64,000 nucleotides of DNA. It comes from Ophiobolus disseminans (lineage: Eukaryota > Ascomycota > Dothideomycetes > Pleosporales > Phaeosphaeriaceae). The notes under the pieces were generated by a model. That model did not search any database, had not been told where the DNA came from, and saw nothing but the letters and a program-made list of their open reading frames with translations. Made by a program: the position numbers and the translations under genes. The stretch spans positions 774,476 to 838,475 of the forward strand of contig MU006224.1 of NCBI GenBank assembly GCA_010093685.1, given 5' to 3'. This document shows, piece after piece, positions 22,510 to 34,001 of this stretch (position 1 is the stretch's first letter; the number at the start of each line of letters is the position of its first letter).

Positions 22510-24106
22510 GTACAGCTCGCAGCGGCGTAGCTATCCACTACACATTCACCTCCATTTCCTCTTAGGAAGGTACCCGACACTTATTTTCCGCATCATATTT
22601 GAAACTAGCGTCCAGGTCCAGGCCGGCACTATTGCTTTGTTTCACTATCTTTGTTTAATCATCTACGCATCTATTCCTCTCCTTCACCGCCTTCTGAAGG
22701 CTTCAAGGCGCGCGCTAGGATACTTTTCATCGCTCAGAGCATGCAGGCAGTTTCGGCGTTTTGACCCGCACGACACCGTTTGGTCGTCGCATCACTGTTT
22801 CTATACGGGATGGGTGGCGGGGGATCCGTGATTGTATACCCATTGCATTGGTTCTTCCAACTTTTCGGCGCTTTCGTATCAGTCCTGCGACAATGAGTTT
22901 CAAGAATGGCTTTGTGCTTCTTTGTATATATGGACGCTGAGCGACGGCGGTATCTAAGGCATACAAATAGTCTTAGTGTTTGAATGCAAGTGTTCACAAC
23001 AAACCGACATGCTGTGTGTGCGTGGAAATATATGTACTGACAAGGTTCTTGCTCACTGCATGCGCACCATCGGAGGGCAGATCATATCTAATCCATATTG
23101 ATCGAGCCAGCAAGGCGTTGGAACGCGGTAGATGGGTTGAGCTGCTCACGATTGGTGATGCGCAAGACTGATAACCTTGAGTGCATGTGGGACAATTATT
23201 GCCGGTTGCTTCTAGGACTAGCAAAGGCCTGATGATCATGACTGCGATCATCGAACGTGCGAAACATCCGCTCAACAGCCTCCATCATTGCATGTAACTG
23301 AGATGAGCGAAGCTGGGACTACTACATATGAACACATGCTGAACGTCATGACTCTGATCTTTACTGAATAACAAACTGGTCTATGAGATCGATTACGATC
23401 GAGTGCTTGCTCTGTCTGGTGCCGTCGCCCACAAATCCTCGCCCTGTTCCTAACATGATTTGCTGCATAAAACAATTCTGGAGTGCGTTCGGTCGTGGCT
23501 CATTGAAAGCGTCTGTCGTTAAAACTGAATACCATCATGCTCGGTATACAGCAAAAGGCGAGAACCTTCAACCCGTAGCATAGTCTTGAACTTGACATTG
23601 CACATAATGACTGCGAGATATCGTGGGCGCTCTGATATACCTGGAATCGATGCTAGCCGAGCTGAGATTGGATGTTTTTAGCGCATTGTCGTTTCTTTCC
23701 GCGACCGAACTTCCATTCCACCTCCACCATCAAAATGACGTTCACGATTGCGACTCTGCCAGACTTCTCTTAAGCCATTCCTTTACGTGTATAATACGTG
23801 TCATTTCTCACTTTGGTGGCAGCGAGTCTCGCAAAATTAGGCTAACGTGCTACGTACGGGACACGAAACGTGGATCTTTGAGGGACTTGGGCCTTCGATC
23901 TTCCTCTTCACATCGCAACCTCACACCACGACCACCAACCGGTTGCGCAGCCCGCCGCACAACTTCTACTGGAACTCTTCATCTGTCAATCTCATTTTCG
24001 CACACATTTTGGTCAGCATCTTCATTGCGCGGTAATATTTCTCAGCGGCCGCTGCTCCATTTCATGTCAATTGTCTCTCGCTGTTCACGACAGTTCTTGT
24101 AGCCAA
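22510..24106. other. Long intergenic region
   Basis: About 1.6 kb between SPT7 and the AT-hook gene. I checked both strands and saw no protein-like frame, tRNA or repeat. Presumably the SPT7 3' UTR and the promoter of the next gene. Confidence 0.4.
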
Positions 24107-26568
24107 ATGGCGCCCAACGGCCACGCGCTTTCAGAGGCACAAGCTGCTGACAGCTTACCTCGAGGCGGCCCGCCACCGCCATGGCTCAAGGAACATGGTG
24201 AAATGGAGTTCAAGGAATGGAAGAAAAAGCATGATGGACAATCACTCACAAAAGAAGACTGGGAGTCTTCACAGCGCATTGATGGATTGTGTTTGTTCTA
24301 TGCCGCTGCGACGATATGGGACGAGGATGATTCCAGCGTACGTCATCATTTTTCATCCAGGTTTTTGTACTATTCTAACAGAAGCAGAGTGAGGAACTCG
24401 AGGTAGCCAAAGTCGAGCCTCGCCTGCGTGGTGTACGTGCTCAGTCGGCACGCGAGCCGAAGAAGACACTGAAGACCAACGGCACTGGACCGGCGCGTTC
24501 TACAGGCTCAGCAACACCATCTTCAATGGCGCAAGTCGAGGACCTAAGTCCATCTGCTAAGAAGAAGAGGAAGGCACGAAAGAAGTATTTGGTACGTCAG
24601 TAACTCAAGTATGGGTCCTTCACTTGCTCACAATCTCAGTCTCAGGAAATGGTGGCTTCGGAAGAGAGCGAAGATGTCGAAGCAGCTACACTAATTTCTG
24701 GGGCGATGACACCATCAGCGCCAATCATCACGGTCAATGGACGGCGCAAGTCCTCTAATCGCAAGCCCAGGAAGAAGCCTCTCGTAAGCTATACCTTTAA
24801 GATTGGCATCGCGTGGAATTAATGATCCAGCAGTCCGAAGAAACGATCTCTCCCGCGGATGAGGAAGAGGACCCTATGGCTATGAACGGTATTACTACGC
24901 CTGCAATTGTATCGCCTTTGCCCGTCCGTTCCGGTATGTCATGCGCTTGCTTCGAATTCCAATCTGCCCCACATTTCGGTGTCTCCCCAGGAACCCGTTG
25001 AACAGCCCGGAACCAACAACCCGGCATTACAGTCTTTTAGTCATGCTTCAAGAAAGCGATGTCTTCCTGAAATTTTGCCCTAACATTAGACAGCTCCGAG
25101 GTCCTCAACGTCAGCGCAAACTTCTGAGCCTCATAAGAAGACGTTTCTAAAACTCAGCACCAGGAAAGTACCGAAGAAAAAGGTTCTCGTAAGTGCTCTG
25201 GACAAATCCACAAGACACGCCGTTAACCAGGCACAGTCTGAAGAAACGGTGCTCGACGATGACACAGATGAGGGCCGAGCTGCAGGCGCTGCTCTCTCCA
25301 CCGTCACTACAGTCACAGAGCCGAACATTACCGCAACAACAGAATGCCACACTCCGCTGGCTACCAACACAACTGCAAACTCCAACGAAGCGACGGCTTC
25401 ACCGGATCCAACAAGTGAATCAGCTTCCGCCACCAGGCGAGGGCTTCGAGCGCGAAGACCTGCGCAGCAGAGACCATACTCGTACGATGCGCAGATATTC
25501 GAAGAACCCGATGATGACGTGCCGGAAGAGGAGGAGATCATTGTCCAGCCTGTGTCAAACGTGCAGAGTAGAAGGGTGTCTGTCGCGTCGCTCGGCAAAA
25601 GCTACACTGAGGATAAGGTTGAGCATCTAGACGAAGAGGGCTTGGCTATTCTGCAGGGCGACGTAGATCCAGAACCTGAGGACAGCTATGGCCGACCCAA
25701 ACACTACAAGGGCAAAGGTCGCGCCTGGAAGAAGGAGGAGTCAGACGAAGACCTAGAGTTCAACCCTAGCAAAAAGAAGGCCGCAAGAGCGAAGGCCAAA
25801 GCGAGAGCATTGACACAACAGCAACAACAGCAGCCAAAGAAACGGGGCAGACCGCGAAAGACTATCCTCTCTGAGGATGTCGTTCGCGACGATTCTGACG
25901 ACGACGCTACAGCTAGGACAGAAGACGCCAGCCCATCGCCCCCAGTATGGGAAGCGCCAGCCAAGAAAGCCAGGAAGCCAGCACGCAAAAGCGCATTGTC
26001 TGAAGCCATTGTACGCGATGATACTGATGACGAGACACAGAAAGACAAACCCGACCAGACCGCTGCGACCAGCCTCCTACCCGAAGTCTCGACACCCGCA
26101 CCCAAGAAGCGCGGCCGCCCCAGAAAATCGGACCAGAGCGCAACGCCCGCCGGTCGCAGCGAGAAGAGAGACGATGACCTGTCATACACACCCAAGGGAA
26201 CGCCTAGCAAGTCGTTCACTCCAAAGGCCGAGCTCAAGTCGTCTACACCTACGCACGAACCGCAGCAAGTTAGCTCCGTGGCTGACGACATGGAGTCGGT
26301 TGATATGGACCTCGGCGGCTCGTCGCAGGACGAAAGCGACTTGGATCTGTCGAGCGCCGAACCGTCACCGAAGGCTGACATCGAGGCACACATGGCTAGC
26401 GTGAACGCTGATGATGATGATGAAGAGTTGTGTGAGTAGACCCAAACCACCGTTTGTACGTGTCAATGCTAATAAGTTCACAGAGCGGAAATCGAGGCTC
26501 GACACCAGTCGGACTACATGGCGAGGCTGAGTGATTTCGTGTTGGCTCGGGAACATACAGAGGCTTAG
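24107..26568 (+). CDS. AT-hook nuclear protein with repeated basic/acidic exons
   Basis: Not assigned to a named family. It starts MAPNGHALSEAQAADSLPRG, then WLKEHGEMEFKEWKKKHDG. Well-supported exons are 24107-24337, 24388-24591, 24640-24783, an exon from 24831, one ending near 25191, 25237 to about 26430, and a last exon ending at 26568 (YMARLSDFVLAREHTEA). Exon boundaries between 24.93 and 25.10 kb are unresolved. Successive exons end in a basic patch plus leucine (ARKKYL, PRKKPL, PKKKVL), and the next begins with Ser/Gln-Glu (SQEMVASEE, QSEETIS, SEETVLD), as if one exon was repeatedly duplicated. The large exon has two AT-hooks (PKKRGRPRK) and a polyglutamine run. A DNA-binding nuclear role is inferred. 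Confidence 0.75.
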
Positions 26569-26837
26569 GCCTTGAGATTACACTGGCGTTATATGTTGCA
26601 TCGAGGTGTTAGAGGGGTCGAGGATAAAGCTGTGGACGTATACGTGTCGACGGCTTGTACTAGACCTTTTCCTTGTGTTTTTAATTACATTCGCTCTGAG
26701 CCGGCGAGGCGGGGATAACGTGTTTGCTGCTGGAATATGCGATGTCTTCGTGAAGGCTTGCCTCATTGCGACATTCTTATCTGCCCATGCATTCCCACCA
26801 CGCTGACTCCTAGGCCGTCCAACTGATACCCTGTTCT

Positions 26838-27647
26838 CTATACTCTCAATCCCCTCAAATTTAGCAGGTAGTACATGATGCCAAACGCCAGCCCCCCAAG
26901 ATGTCCCGCATGCCCAATCCTCGAATTCTGATCGTTCAGATAATACCCATCGAGCACCGCATAGCCCACTGTTACCGCCCACAGCGGCACAGGAATAATG
27001 CCATAGATGGCCACCTTAGACATCGGCGACATACACGCCGCCACACTAGTGATCCCCATCAATGCGCCCGAGAAGCCCAGCCCTCGCACGTAATCCACGC
27101 CCTTCCCGCCCGTCACGAGGTAGCGCTGGTACAAGTAGCCCGCGGAGCCCATCACGCCCGCACCGAGGGCAATGGTAATCAAGCGCCCAGGAGTAATGTA
27201 GCGGCTATAGCACAAGAATTGGCCGAGGTAGTACGTCGTGAACATATTCGCAGCGAGATGCCAGGTATCGAGATGCGTGAACGTGGACGTCACGAGGGTG
27301 TAATAGGCGTTATTCTTAAGCACGTCGGTGAGGTTGCAGGACATAGTGCGCAGGAACTTTACGAAGGCGGCTGGGTAGCCTGCCCGGGCTTGCTCTTTGG
27401 CGTACTGTGCGTAGCCGTAGACAGCGATGTTGATGCCCATCAAGGCCCACAGCACGTTGAGGTTGGCGGAGACTTGGCTGCTGGAAGAGGAGGAGTAGAA
27501 GCGCGAGCGTGCGAGACCGAGGTGTGGGGGCCTGGGGAAGGGCGAGTGCGATGGGTGGAAGTAGTTTGACATCCTGGGGACTTGGGGGGAGCGGGTTAGG
27601 AGGGGGTTGGTGGTTCGGGTGGTCCTGAGGAGGCGGAGGACAGACAT
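26838..27647 (-). CDS. Rhomboid-family intramembrane serine protease
   Basis: Single exon, 269 residues. An Arg/Ser-rich N-terminus (residues 1-60, ending SRFYSSSSSSQ) looks like a mitochondrial targeting sequence. About six hydrophobic helices follow. The rhomboid signature is present: HLDTWHLAANMF in helix 2, the catalytic serine in GFSGALMGI, and the catalytic histidine in RIGHAGHLGGLAFG. The predicted reaction is cleavage of membrane helices within the bilayer. Mitochondrial location is inferred from the presequence; it may correspond to the PARL/Pcp1 branch, but the branch cannot be fixed from motifs alone. Confidence 0.88.
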   Translation of the reverse strand: MSVLRLLRTTRTTNPLLTRSPQVPRMSNYFHPSHSPFPRPPHLGLARSRFYSSSSSSQVSANLNVLWALMGINIAVYGYAQYAKEQARAGYPAAFVKFLRTMSCNLTDVLKNNAYYTLVTSTFTHLDTWHLAANMFTTYYLGQFLCYSRYITPGRLITIALGAGVMGSAGYLYQRYLVTGGKGVDYVRGLGFSGALMGITSVAACMSPMSKVAIYGIIPVPLWAVTVGYAVLDGYYLNDQNSRIGHAGHLGGLAFGIMYYLLNLRGLRV

Positions 27648-28586
27648 GTCGTCGAGGAGATTAGGGAGAAGGAAGCCCGTCTTTTGAAGTTTTCGGGGGA
27701 TAGTATTTGGATTGGTACAGTGCTGGTGGGTCTGTGTAAAGTGTGTGCCAGTCTGGCGACAATCGACGATAATGTTCGAATTTCTCCAGAAGACGGCTGA
27801 GGTGGTTCAGGGTATCGCAGAGCAGTAATGCTATGAATTGTCAGTACTTGGACCGTGGATACGCCTTGATTATAGTTCTTACTCAGCTTGATGCTGTTAT
27901 TGTTTGTTTCAGTGCCCATGTGTGTTGCCGGATATAGCCAAGAGACCGGTGAAGATAGGTCCTCCAGCACACACAACTTCGGACGCTCGAAGCAGGGGCT
28001 AGAGGAAGCCAGGCTATGAAAGAAAGAATGGAGAGTAAGAGAAGCTTCCGGCTAGTGGGTGCATATGCAGAGGTGGAAGGTGCCAACGTCACGGGTGGCC
28101 AATGAGGCACGGGCCTGCGTTCTCCACCAGCCTCAAGTTCCATCGTGCATAAAGAAGCTCGCTCGACCTCGACAACACCACACAACCGCCCTGCCTGCAC
28201 AAAATTGCACAACCACACTTTAGCTTAAGCTCAAGAGGACCCCACAGACTTCTCTCACGTGCAAGCTCACCCTGCGCCTGGCCTCAATCGACGACCACAC
28301 TCGAGGCAAAACATAGCAGCAACCCATTTCTACTTGACCACCCCAGCTTCGTCGAGCCAGTACCACCAGTCAGCGCCCATTGCGCACGGCTGCCACAATT
28401 CACTAGCCACCCTCACCTTCACTCGTCGAACCCCACTACTCGACGCCCCCACCGCTCACGACCTTCCAAGAGACACCCCGCATTGCAGCTTTGCCCGTCG
28501 CAATCGCTGGACTCTACTGCTAGCACTCGCTCCACTTCAGGCTCTGATACCCTGATACCCCCTCCCACCTAAGGTGGATCACCACA
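27648..28586. promoter_or_regulatory. Divergent promoter of the rhomboid gene and DHH1
   Basis: About 940 bp. The DHH1-proximal 350 bp are C/A-rich and probably a long 5' leader. No protein-like frame. Confidence 0.45.
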
Positions 28587-30232
28587 ATGGCTTCCGAAAT
28601 CACCAACCAGCTAGCAGCGACGAAGCTAAGGTATGTGACATGAATGGCGGCAGACGGGCGCGTGCTAACAGTGTAGTAGCGACGCATCACCGTCAACAGG
28701 CGCAGACTGGAAAGAGGGGCTAAAGGCACCCGCAAAAGATGCGCGACCGCAAACAGAGGTACGTGGTGTGGTGGAGCATATCCTTTGAGACCGAGGCTAA
28801 CTGGGCGGCGCAGGACGTAACAGCAACAAAAGGCCTTGAATTTGAAGATTTCTTCATCAAGCGCGAGCTTATGATGGGCATCTTTGAGGCTGGGTTTGAA
28901 AAGCCATCGCCAATTCAAGAAGAAACCATTCCAGTAGCCCTTACTGGTCGCGATATCCTTGCGCGAGCAAAGAACGGCACCGGAAAGACGGCCGCCTTCG
29001 TCATCCCCACACTCGAGCGCGTTAACCCCAAGATCTCCAAGACACAAGCCCTGATCCTCGTACCTACCCGAGAGCTCGCTCTCCAGACATCCCAGGTGTG
29101 CAAGACACTAGGAAAGCACCTCGGCATCAACGTCATGGTGTCGACCGGTGGCACCGGGCTGAAGGATGATATTATACGATTAAGCGACCCCGTCCATATC
29201 ATTGTCGGAACCCCAGGCAGAATCCTCGATCTGGCAGGCAAGGGCGTGGCTGACCTTTCCACTTGCCAGACGTTTGTCATGGACGAGGCCGACAAGTTGC
29301 TGTCCCCGGAGTTTACCCCAGTTATAGAACAACTGCTTGGTTTCCATCCGAAGGACCGACAAGTCATGCTCTTCAGCGCCACTTTCCCAATCGTCGTCAA
29401 GAGCTTCAAGGACAAGCACATGAACTCGCCGTACGAGATCAACCTGATGGACGAGCTCACACTTCGCGGTATCACGCAGTACTACGCATTTGTCGAAGAG
29501 AAGCAGAAGGTGCACTGCTTGAACACCCTCTTCAACAAGCTGCAGATCAACCAGTCTATCATCTTCTGTAACTCCACGAACCGCGTCGAACTTCTTGCCA
29601 AGAAGATCACCGAGCTTGGATACTCCTGTTTCTATTCGCATGCCCGCATGCTGCAGCACAACCGCAACCGTGTTTTCCATGACTTCCGCAATGGTGTTTG
29701 CCGAAACCTTGTATGCTCTGATCTCCTAACCCGCGGCATAGATATTCAGGCAGTCAACGTTGTGATCAACTTTGACTTCCCGAAGAACGCCGAGACATAT
29801 CTACATCGTATTGGTCGTTCTGGTCGTTTTGGACATCTTGGTCTGGCGATCAACCTGATCAACTGGGAAGATCGATTCAATCTGTACCGAATTGAGCAGG
29901 AGCTAGGTACCGAGATCCAGCCTATCCCTCAGACCATTGAGAAGAACCTGTATGTGTATGAGTCTCCGGAGAACATCCCTAGGCCTATCTCCAGCACGGT
30001 CCGTCAGCCAGGCCAGCCACAGGATCAAGATGGTACTGCGCGTAACAACCAGGGCCAGAGCTCTCGAGGCAACTACCGTGGCGGACGTGGTGGCGGTGGT
30101 CAATTCCAAGGACAGCGCCGTGGTCCTCCACCGGGCCAACAAGGCCAACAGGGTCAGCAGCCCCGTCAAAACGGTCAACAGCCTCAACGCAACCCTAGGC
30201 CTCAACCTTCAGGCCCACCCCAAGCATCCTAG
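28587..30232 (+). CDS. DHH1: DEAD-box RNA helicase Dhh1 (DDX6)
   Basis: Three exons (28587-28630, 28680-28758, 28814-30232) encode 513 residues. It starts MASEITNQLAATKLSDASPS. Helicase motifs in order: Q motif (FEKPSPIQEETIP), motif I AKNGTGKT, Ia PTRELALQ, II DEAD in VMDEADKLLSP, III SAT, V TRGID, VI HRIGRSGRFG. The ending is Gln/Gly/Pro-rich low complexity, usual for fungal Dhh1. It promotes decapping and represses translation in P-bodies. The second acceptor must be the later of two adjacent AGs, because the earlier one would bring in a stop. Intact. Confidence 0.96.
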
Positions 30233-31569
30233 GTCAGGTGCCTGAAAGCTTAGGATTCGTTGTCTGAGCGGTTGTGGTTGACTTTGACGGGTATTCTCTC
30301 AGCATTTCGTCACGATCTTTTCGCCCAGACGACAGGCGTTTGCATTTGGTTTTATGATACCAGATGCATGTATCGAACTTTTTTTCTTTCATGACTATTA
30401 CGCGACACTCACCGGCAATTCGACACGAGATACCTGACATTACTTCCTCGGGCCTCACAGATCGGATCATCGGCGCATGGGGGCTTCTTAGGACCGTCTA
30501 TTGTATTATACCATGGTCTGGATGACTCGCATCTGCTTTCCTATCGGTCGGCTGGTCTTGCCGACTTCCGTTCTTGGTGGCTTCTGCCCACTGTACCTGC
30601 GGATCGCATATTGCGAACTGCCTTTATTGTTTTGTTCTTGCTTTCCCCAAACGGCGTTACCCACCGGTGGCGATTGTGCAAAAGTCTTCACTTTCCTGCA
30701 TAGAAGCCTCGGGTTTCGTTACGCTGTTCACGATTGATCGCTTCCCCGCCCCAATCCTGGATACCTTCAGCTTGTTCTGAGCTGATATCACGACTCACTT
30801 GCGACACGAACATCTCACCTCTCGTCCCATATACTCTCAACATTCGTCATGACGACACACTGCACTGGTGCGTCATCTACACACAAAACTTTTGCGGTGC
30901 CTCTCCCTCCTCTAGGCTATCGCACCACCTTGAGCGCCACCTTTTGGCTCAGCTCACTGTTGATCAACCTCTCTCCCTACTGTGGGACCTGAGGACCAGA
31001 TCAGTCTGGGCATTGTGACTAAAATCGTATTAGCGACCGTTTCGCTGAAGCGTTGTGGCAACTTCATTCGTTCCTGCAACGCTACATCCGCAGCGCAAGC
31101 AAATTTGACGAAGTCAAACTATTGCCTGGTAGAAGAAAGAACCCACCAAATCCGGTACACAACATCAGAAAATTGTAGAAAAATTTCAAGGCACGGTTGG
31201 ACAATTATGGATGGACAGCACGGTCCCCGCTCGACAGCTTTCTCTCGTCAATGACCCCAATAGGGTTGCTTGACGGTTACGTGGGCATGCTATCGTGCCA
31301 GACCTGCGTCGGTCTCCGTCCGTAATTTCTTCAATGCAAACACGTTCATCCTTGAAATGTATATTCCTCTTCGATGTGGTGCTAACTTTTCTAATCAGGG
31401 TCATGTAGTTGTCATGCTTGATCAATCATCTCTGTCCAGCAATCTGTTTTCTTCTTAGCAATTGTCAAGCATTTTGTACACAAGCAAGAGGTCGCGAAGT
31501 CTGTACATATCTAGCTCCAATTCCTGTCTCGTTCCTCTCATCTTTCACAACGCTGGCCTCACATTCATC
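30233..31569. other. Long intergenic region before the orphan tandem array
   Basis: About 1.3 kb. The short frames here have no recognisable domain and no codon-like pattern. No repeat detected. Confidence 0.4.
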
Positions 31570-32044
31570 ATGTCCCACAATTTCGAAGCCGAAAACATCC
31601 TGGCGCTCATCAAAGGTAAACACAAACGCTCTTAGCTTTCTAGAGTCGTAACTGACACTCATAGCCAACATGCGAATCCTCCGCGGTCGCGAATTCACCT
31701 ACGACGTCGTAACCTCAAGGGATCTTGTCACCGTATGCACGTTCACCATCAAGAACATAGGTATCTGTGCCATGGTCCTCGCCTACAAAGAAAAGGACGA
31801 CAACGCGGGCACAGTAATTTATCACCACGTGGCCGAGGGAGGACCTCTCGAGCCACCAACGACAGACTCGGTGCTGCTGGGACTGCACCAAGGCATACAA
31901 GCGGAAGTGGGGAAGTATAGTCGTAAGTTCACGCTCTTTTTCGTGTTGTGTGTTCGTGGACACTGATGGGATGTGCACGTAGATACATTATTGCAGCCTA
32001 AATGTAACGTCCCGGGTGGGCTAGTGCCTGTCGAAAAAGAGTAG
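31570..32044 (+). CDS. Orphan small-protein family, copy A
   Basis: Three exons (31570-31615, 31665-31922, 31983-32044) encode about 121 residues: MSHNFEAENILALIK, a phase-1 intron, then ANMRILRGREFTYDVV. The same intron position and motif occur in copies B and C downstream and in the decayed copy at 4.3-4.8 kb. The middle is divergent (VLAYKEKDDNAG in place of LLIGY), but GIQAEVGKYSHTLL aligns with RAEVSGFVDKLV of copy C. No signal peptide, membrane segment or known domain seen. Function unknown. Splice sites are good consensus. Confidence 0.65.
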
Positions 32045-32288
32045 AGGGGGCTGGGTGGGCGCAATACAAGGGGGAGTGTGGGTGAGGTTTTGAGAGAGTC
32101 TTGGTACGGGCTGAATTATTGAGATGCATGGCATGTTACCTATCAGGCGGGCAGTATGACGTCAGGAAGTCTTGGAGACTGGCCTTGGGACTTAAAATTG
32201 ACCGGGATTCAAATGTTCCTTGAAGTTCAACGTGTATACATCATATCATTTCCTTGTTCTTCTTCCAGATCCCTACTCCACTCCAAGA

Positions 32289-32894
32289 ATGTCTACCGCC
32301 GCTCAAACGAATGAGCTATCCCTTACCATGATTATCGACTTGACTAAAGGTATCTTCATTCATCATCTATCCCTCCCATCTCTTCACACCACCAACCTCC
32401 CGACCCCCTTCCCCCCACCCTCCTAACCCCCCTCTCAGAAAACGCCCTCGCCCTCTACGGCCGCTCCATGACCTACTCCATAATCACCACGTGCCCGCAA
32501 TCCCGGGGCTCAACGCTCGCGACCCAAAAATACGACGGGCACAAGATCCACGCCCTGCTCATCGGGTACTCGATCGCCGATCCCGGGCGCGGAAAATTGC
32601 TGCGCGGTGCGTATACGCAGGGTTCGGGGCGCACGCCGCCGACGGTTGCGTGTGCGTTGAGGTTGCTGTTTGATGAGACGAGGAGGGATGTGTTGGGGTT
32701 TGTGGGTAGGTGGATAGGAAGGATCTTTGGGGCGTGTGGGGGTTGAGGTGGAAATGGGCTAATAAGATGGTGTAGATCAACTTGTTGCGACGAGAAACTT
32801 TGAGGGGGGGTTGATGCGGGGAGCGGAGTTTGTGCAGGATGCGGATGGGAATGTGGATGATGGGATTGATGGGGTGACGTTACGGGGTGATTGA
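32289..32894 (+). CDS. Orphan small-protein family, copy B
   Basis: Three exons (32289-32349, 32439-32705, 32776-32894) encode about 148 residues. The N-terminus is MSTAAQTNELSLTMIIDLTK, followed by a phase-1 intron and ENALALYGRSMTYSII. Shared with copy C: HALLIGY, GAYTQGSGRTPPTV, LFDETRRDVLGFV, and a tail with DDGIDGVTLRGD. A second phase-1 intron follows GFV in both copies. No known domain, signal peptide or membrane helix. It is about 245 bp downstream of copy A on the same strand, consistent with tandem duplication. Confidence 0.72.
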
Positions 32895-33445
32895 GGATGG
32901 GGATGAAGGGGATGGGAAGGTAGGACGTATGTTGTGTTTTTGGTGGTGTTTGAAAATAGAGGGTGATGGATTATTTACCCACGCTGTGTATACGAGGGAG
33001 CTCGTAATTAGTGATGCACCCTAGGCCGTTTACCTAGGTAGTTGACGTGAACTATACAATATTTGAGTATATGGCATATAAAGGTCTGTATACCTACCTT
33101 TACATTCTTAGTAATTTCTTAATTCTCTGATAGTACTGCAAAGACATACAGGCTTTCTATCAAGATCCTACTTCGGTAAATCAAAACGCCTGCTTCCGGT
33201 AGTGCATCACCAAATTCGAGCTCCATCGTACATCCGCGTCGAAGCTGACCTCTATCTCGGCCCCGAGTAGATACCGCCCAGTGCCACAGATAGCGGTATG
33301 ACGTAAGCAGCTCCAAAAACGAAAGCCGAGACACGCAAAAATGACTCAATTATCTACGCCAATTCGAACCATTTCAACATATTTCCTGCATCCCAATTCC
33401 CAATCCCCACTTTCCACGTCCCAACTCCCTTTTCCCAGCTCCACA
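32895..33445. other. Spacer in the orphan array with a TACCTAGGTA palindrome
   Basis: The palindrome TACCTAGGTA lies at 33031-33040, and CCTAGG lies nearby. A/T-rich around 33.05-33.12 kb. No gene seen. Confidence 0.5.
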
Positions 33446-33930
33446 ATGTCTACGTCCAGAACAGAAGATATATCCCTCGAAACAATCATCGAACTCACAA
33501 AAGGCACTCTTCCCCCCAAATACCCAAGATACTGAATTTCTTTGTACTGATCTAAAGATAGCAAACGCACGCATCCTCTACGGCAGACACTTAACCTACG
33601 AAATTGTCACCACGGGCCCAAAAGTGCACGCGCTACTTATCGGCTACGAGACTGAAAATGCCGCAACGGGCAAACTGCTAAAGGGCGCGTATACAAGAGG
33701 CGCAGGACGCACGCCGCCCACCGTGGCGCAAATGGTGCGCATGCTGTATGACGAGACGAGGGCGGAGGTGAGCGGGTTTGTGGGTGAGTGTCAGGAGCGA
33801 GGGGTTTTACGTTTCTGCTGATGGTGTTTGTGTAGATAAACTTGTCAAGGGGACGGGGTTTGAGGGAGGGTTGAAGCAGGATGCTGATGTGGATGATGGG
33901 ATTGATGGGATGACGTTGAGGGGGGATTGA
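33446..33930 (+). CDS. Orphan small-protein family, copy C (GC-type donor)
   Basis: Three exons (33446-33503, 33562-33783, 33836-33930) encode about 124 residues: MSTSRTEDISLETIIELTK, then ANARILYGRHLTYEIV, HALLIGYETENAATG, GRTPPTVAQMVRMLYDE and a tail with DDGIDGMTLRGD. The first intron sits exactly where copies A and B have theirs, but its donor reads GC (GGCACTC) instead of GT, with a normal TACTGA-type branch region and TAG acceptor. If this GC donor is not used, translation stops in the intron. The rest is intact and closely resembles copy B. Function unknown. Confidence 0.65.
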
Positions 33931-34001
33931 GAGGTTGATGGGATGGATGGTATTGCTGGAGTATGGAACGACAAGTATGAAGATGATATTCTTCGAATAT
34001 T

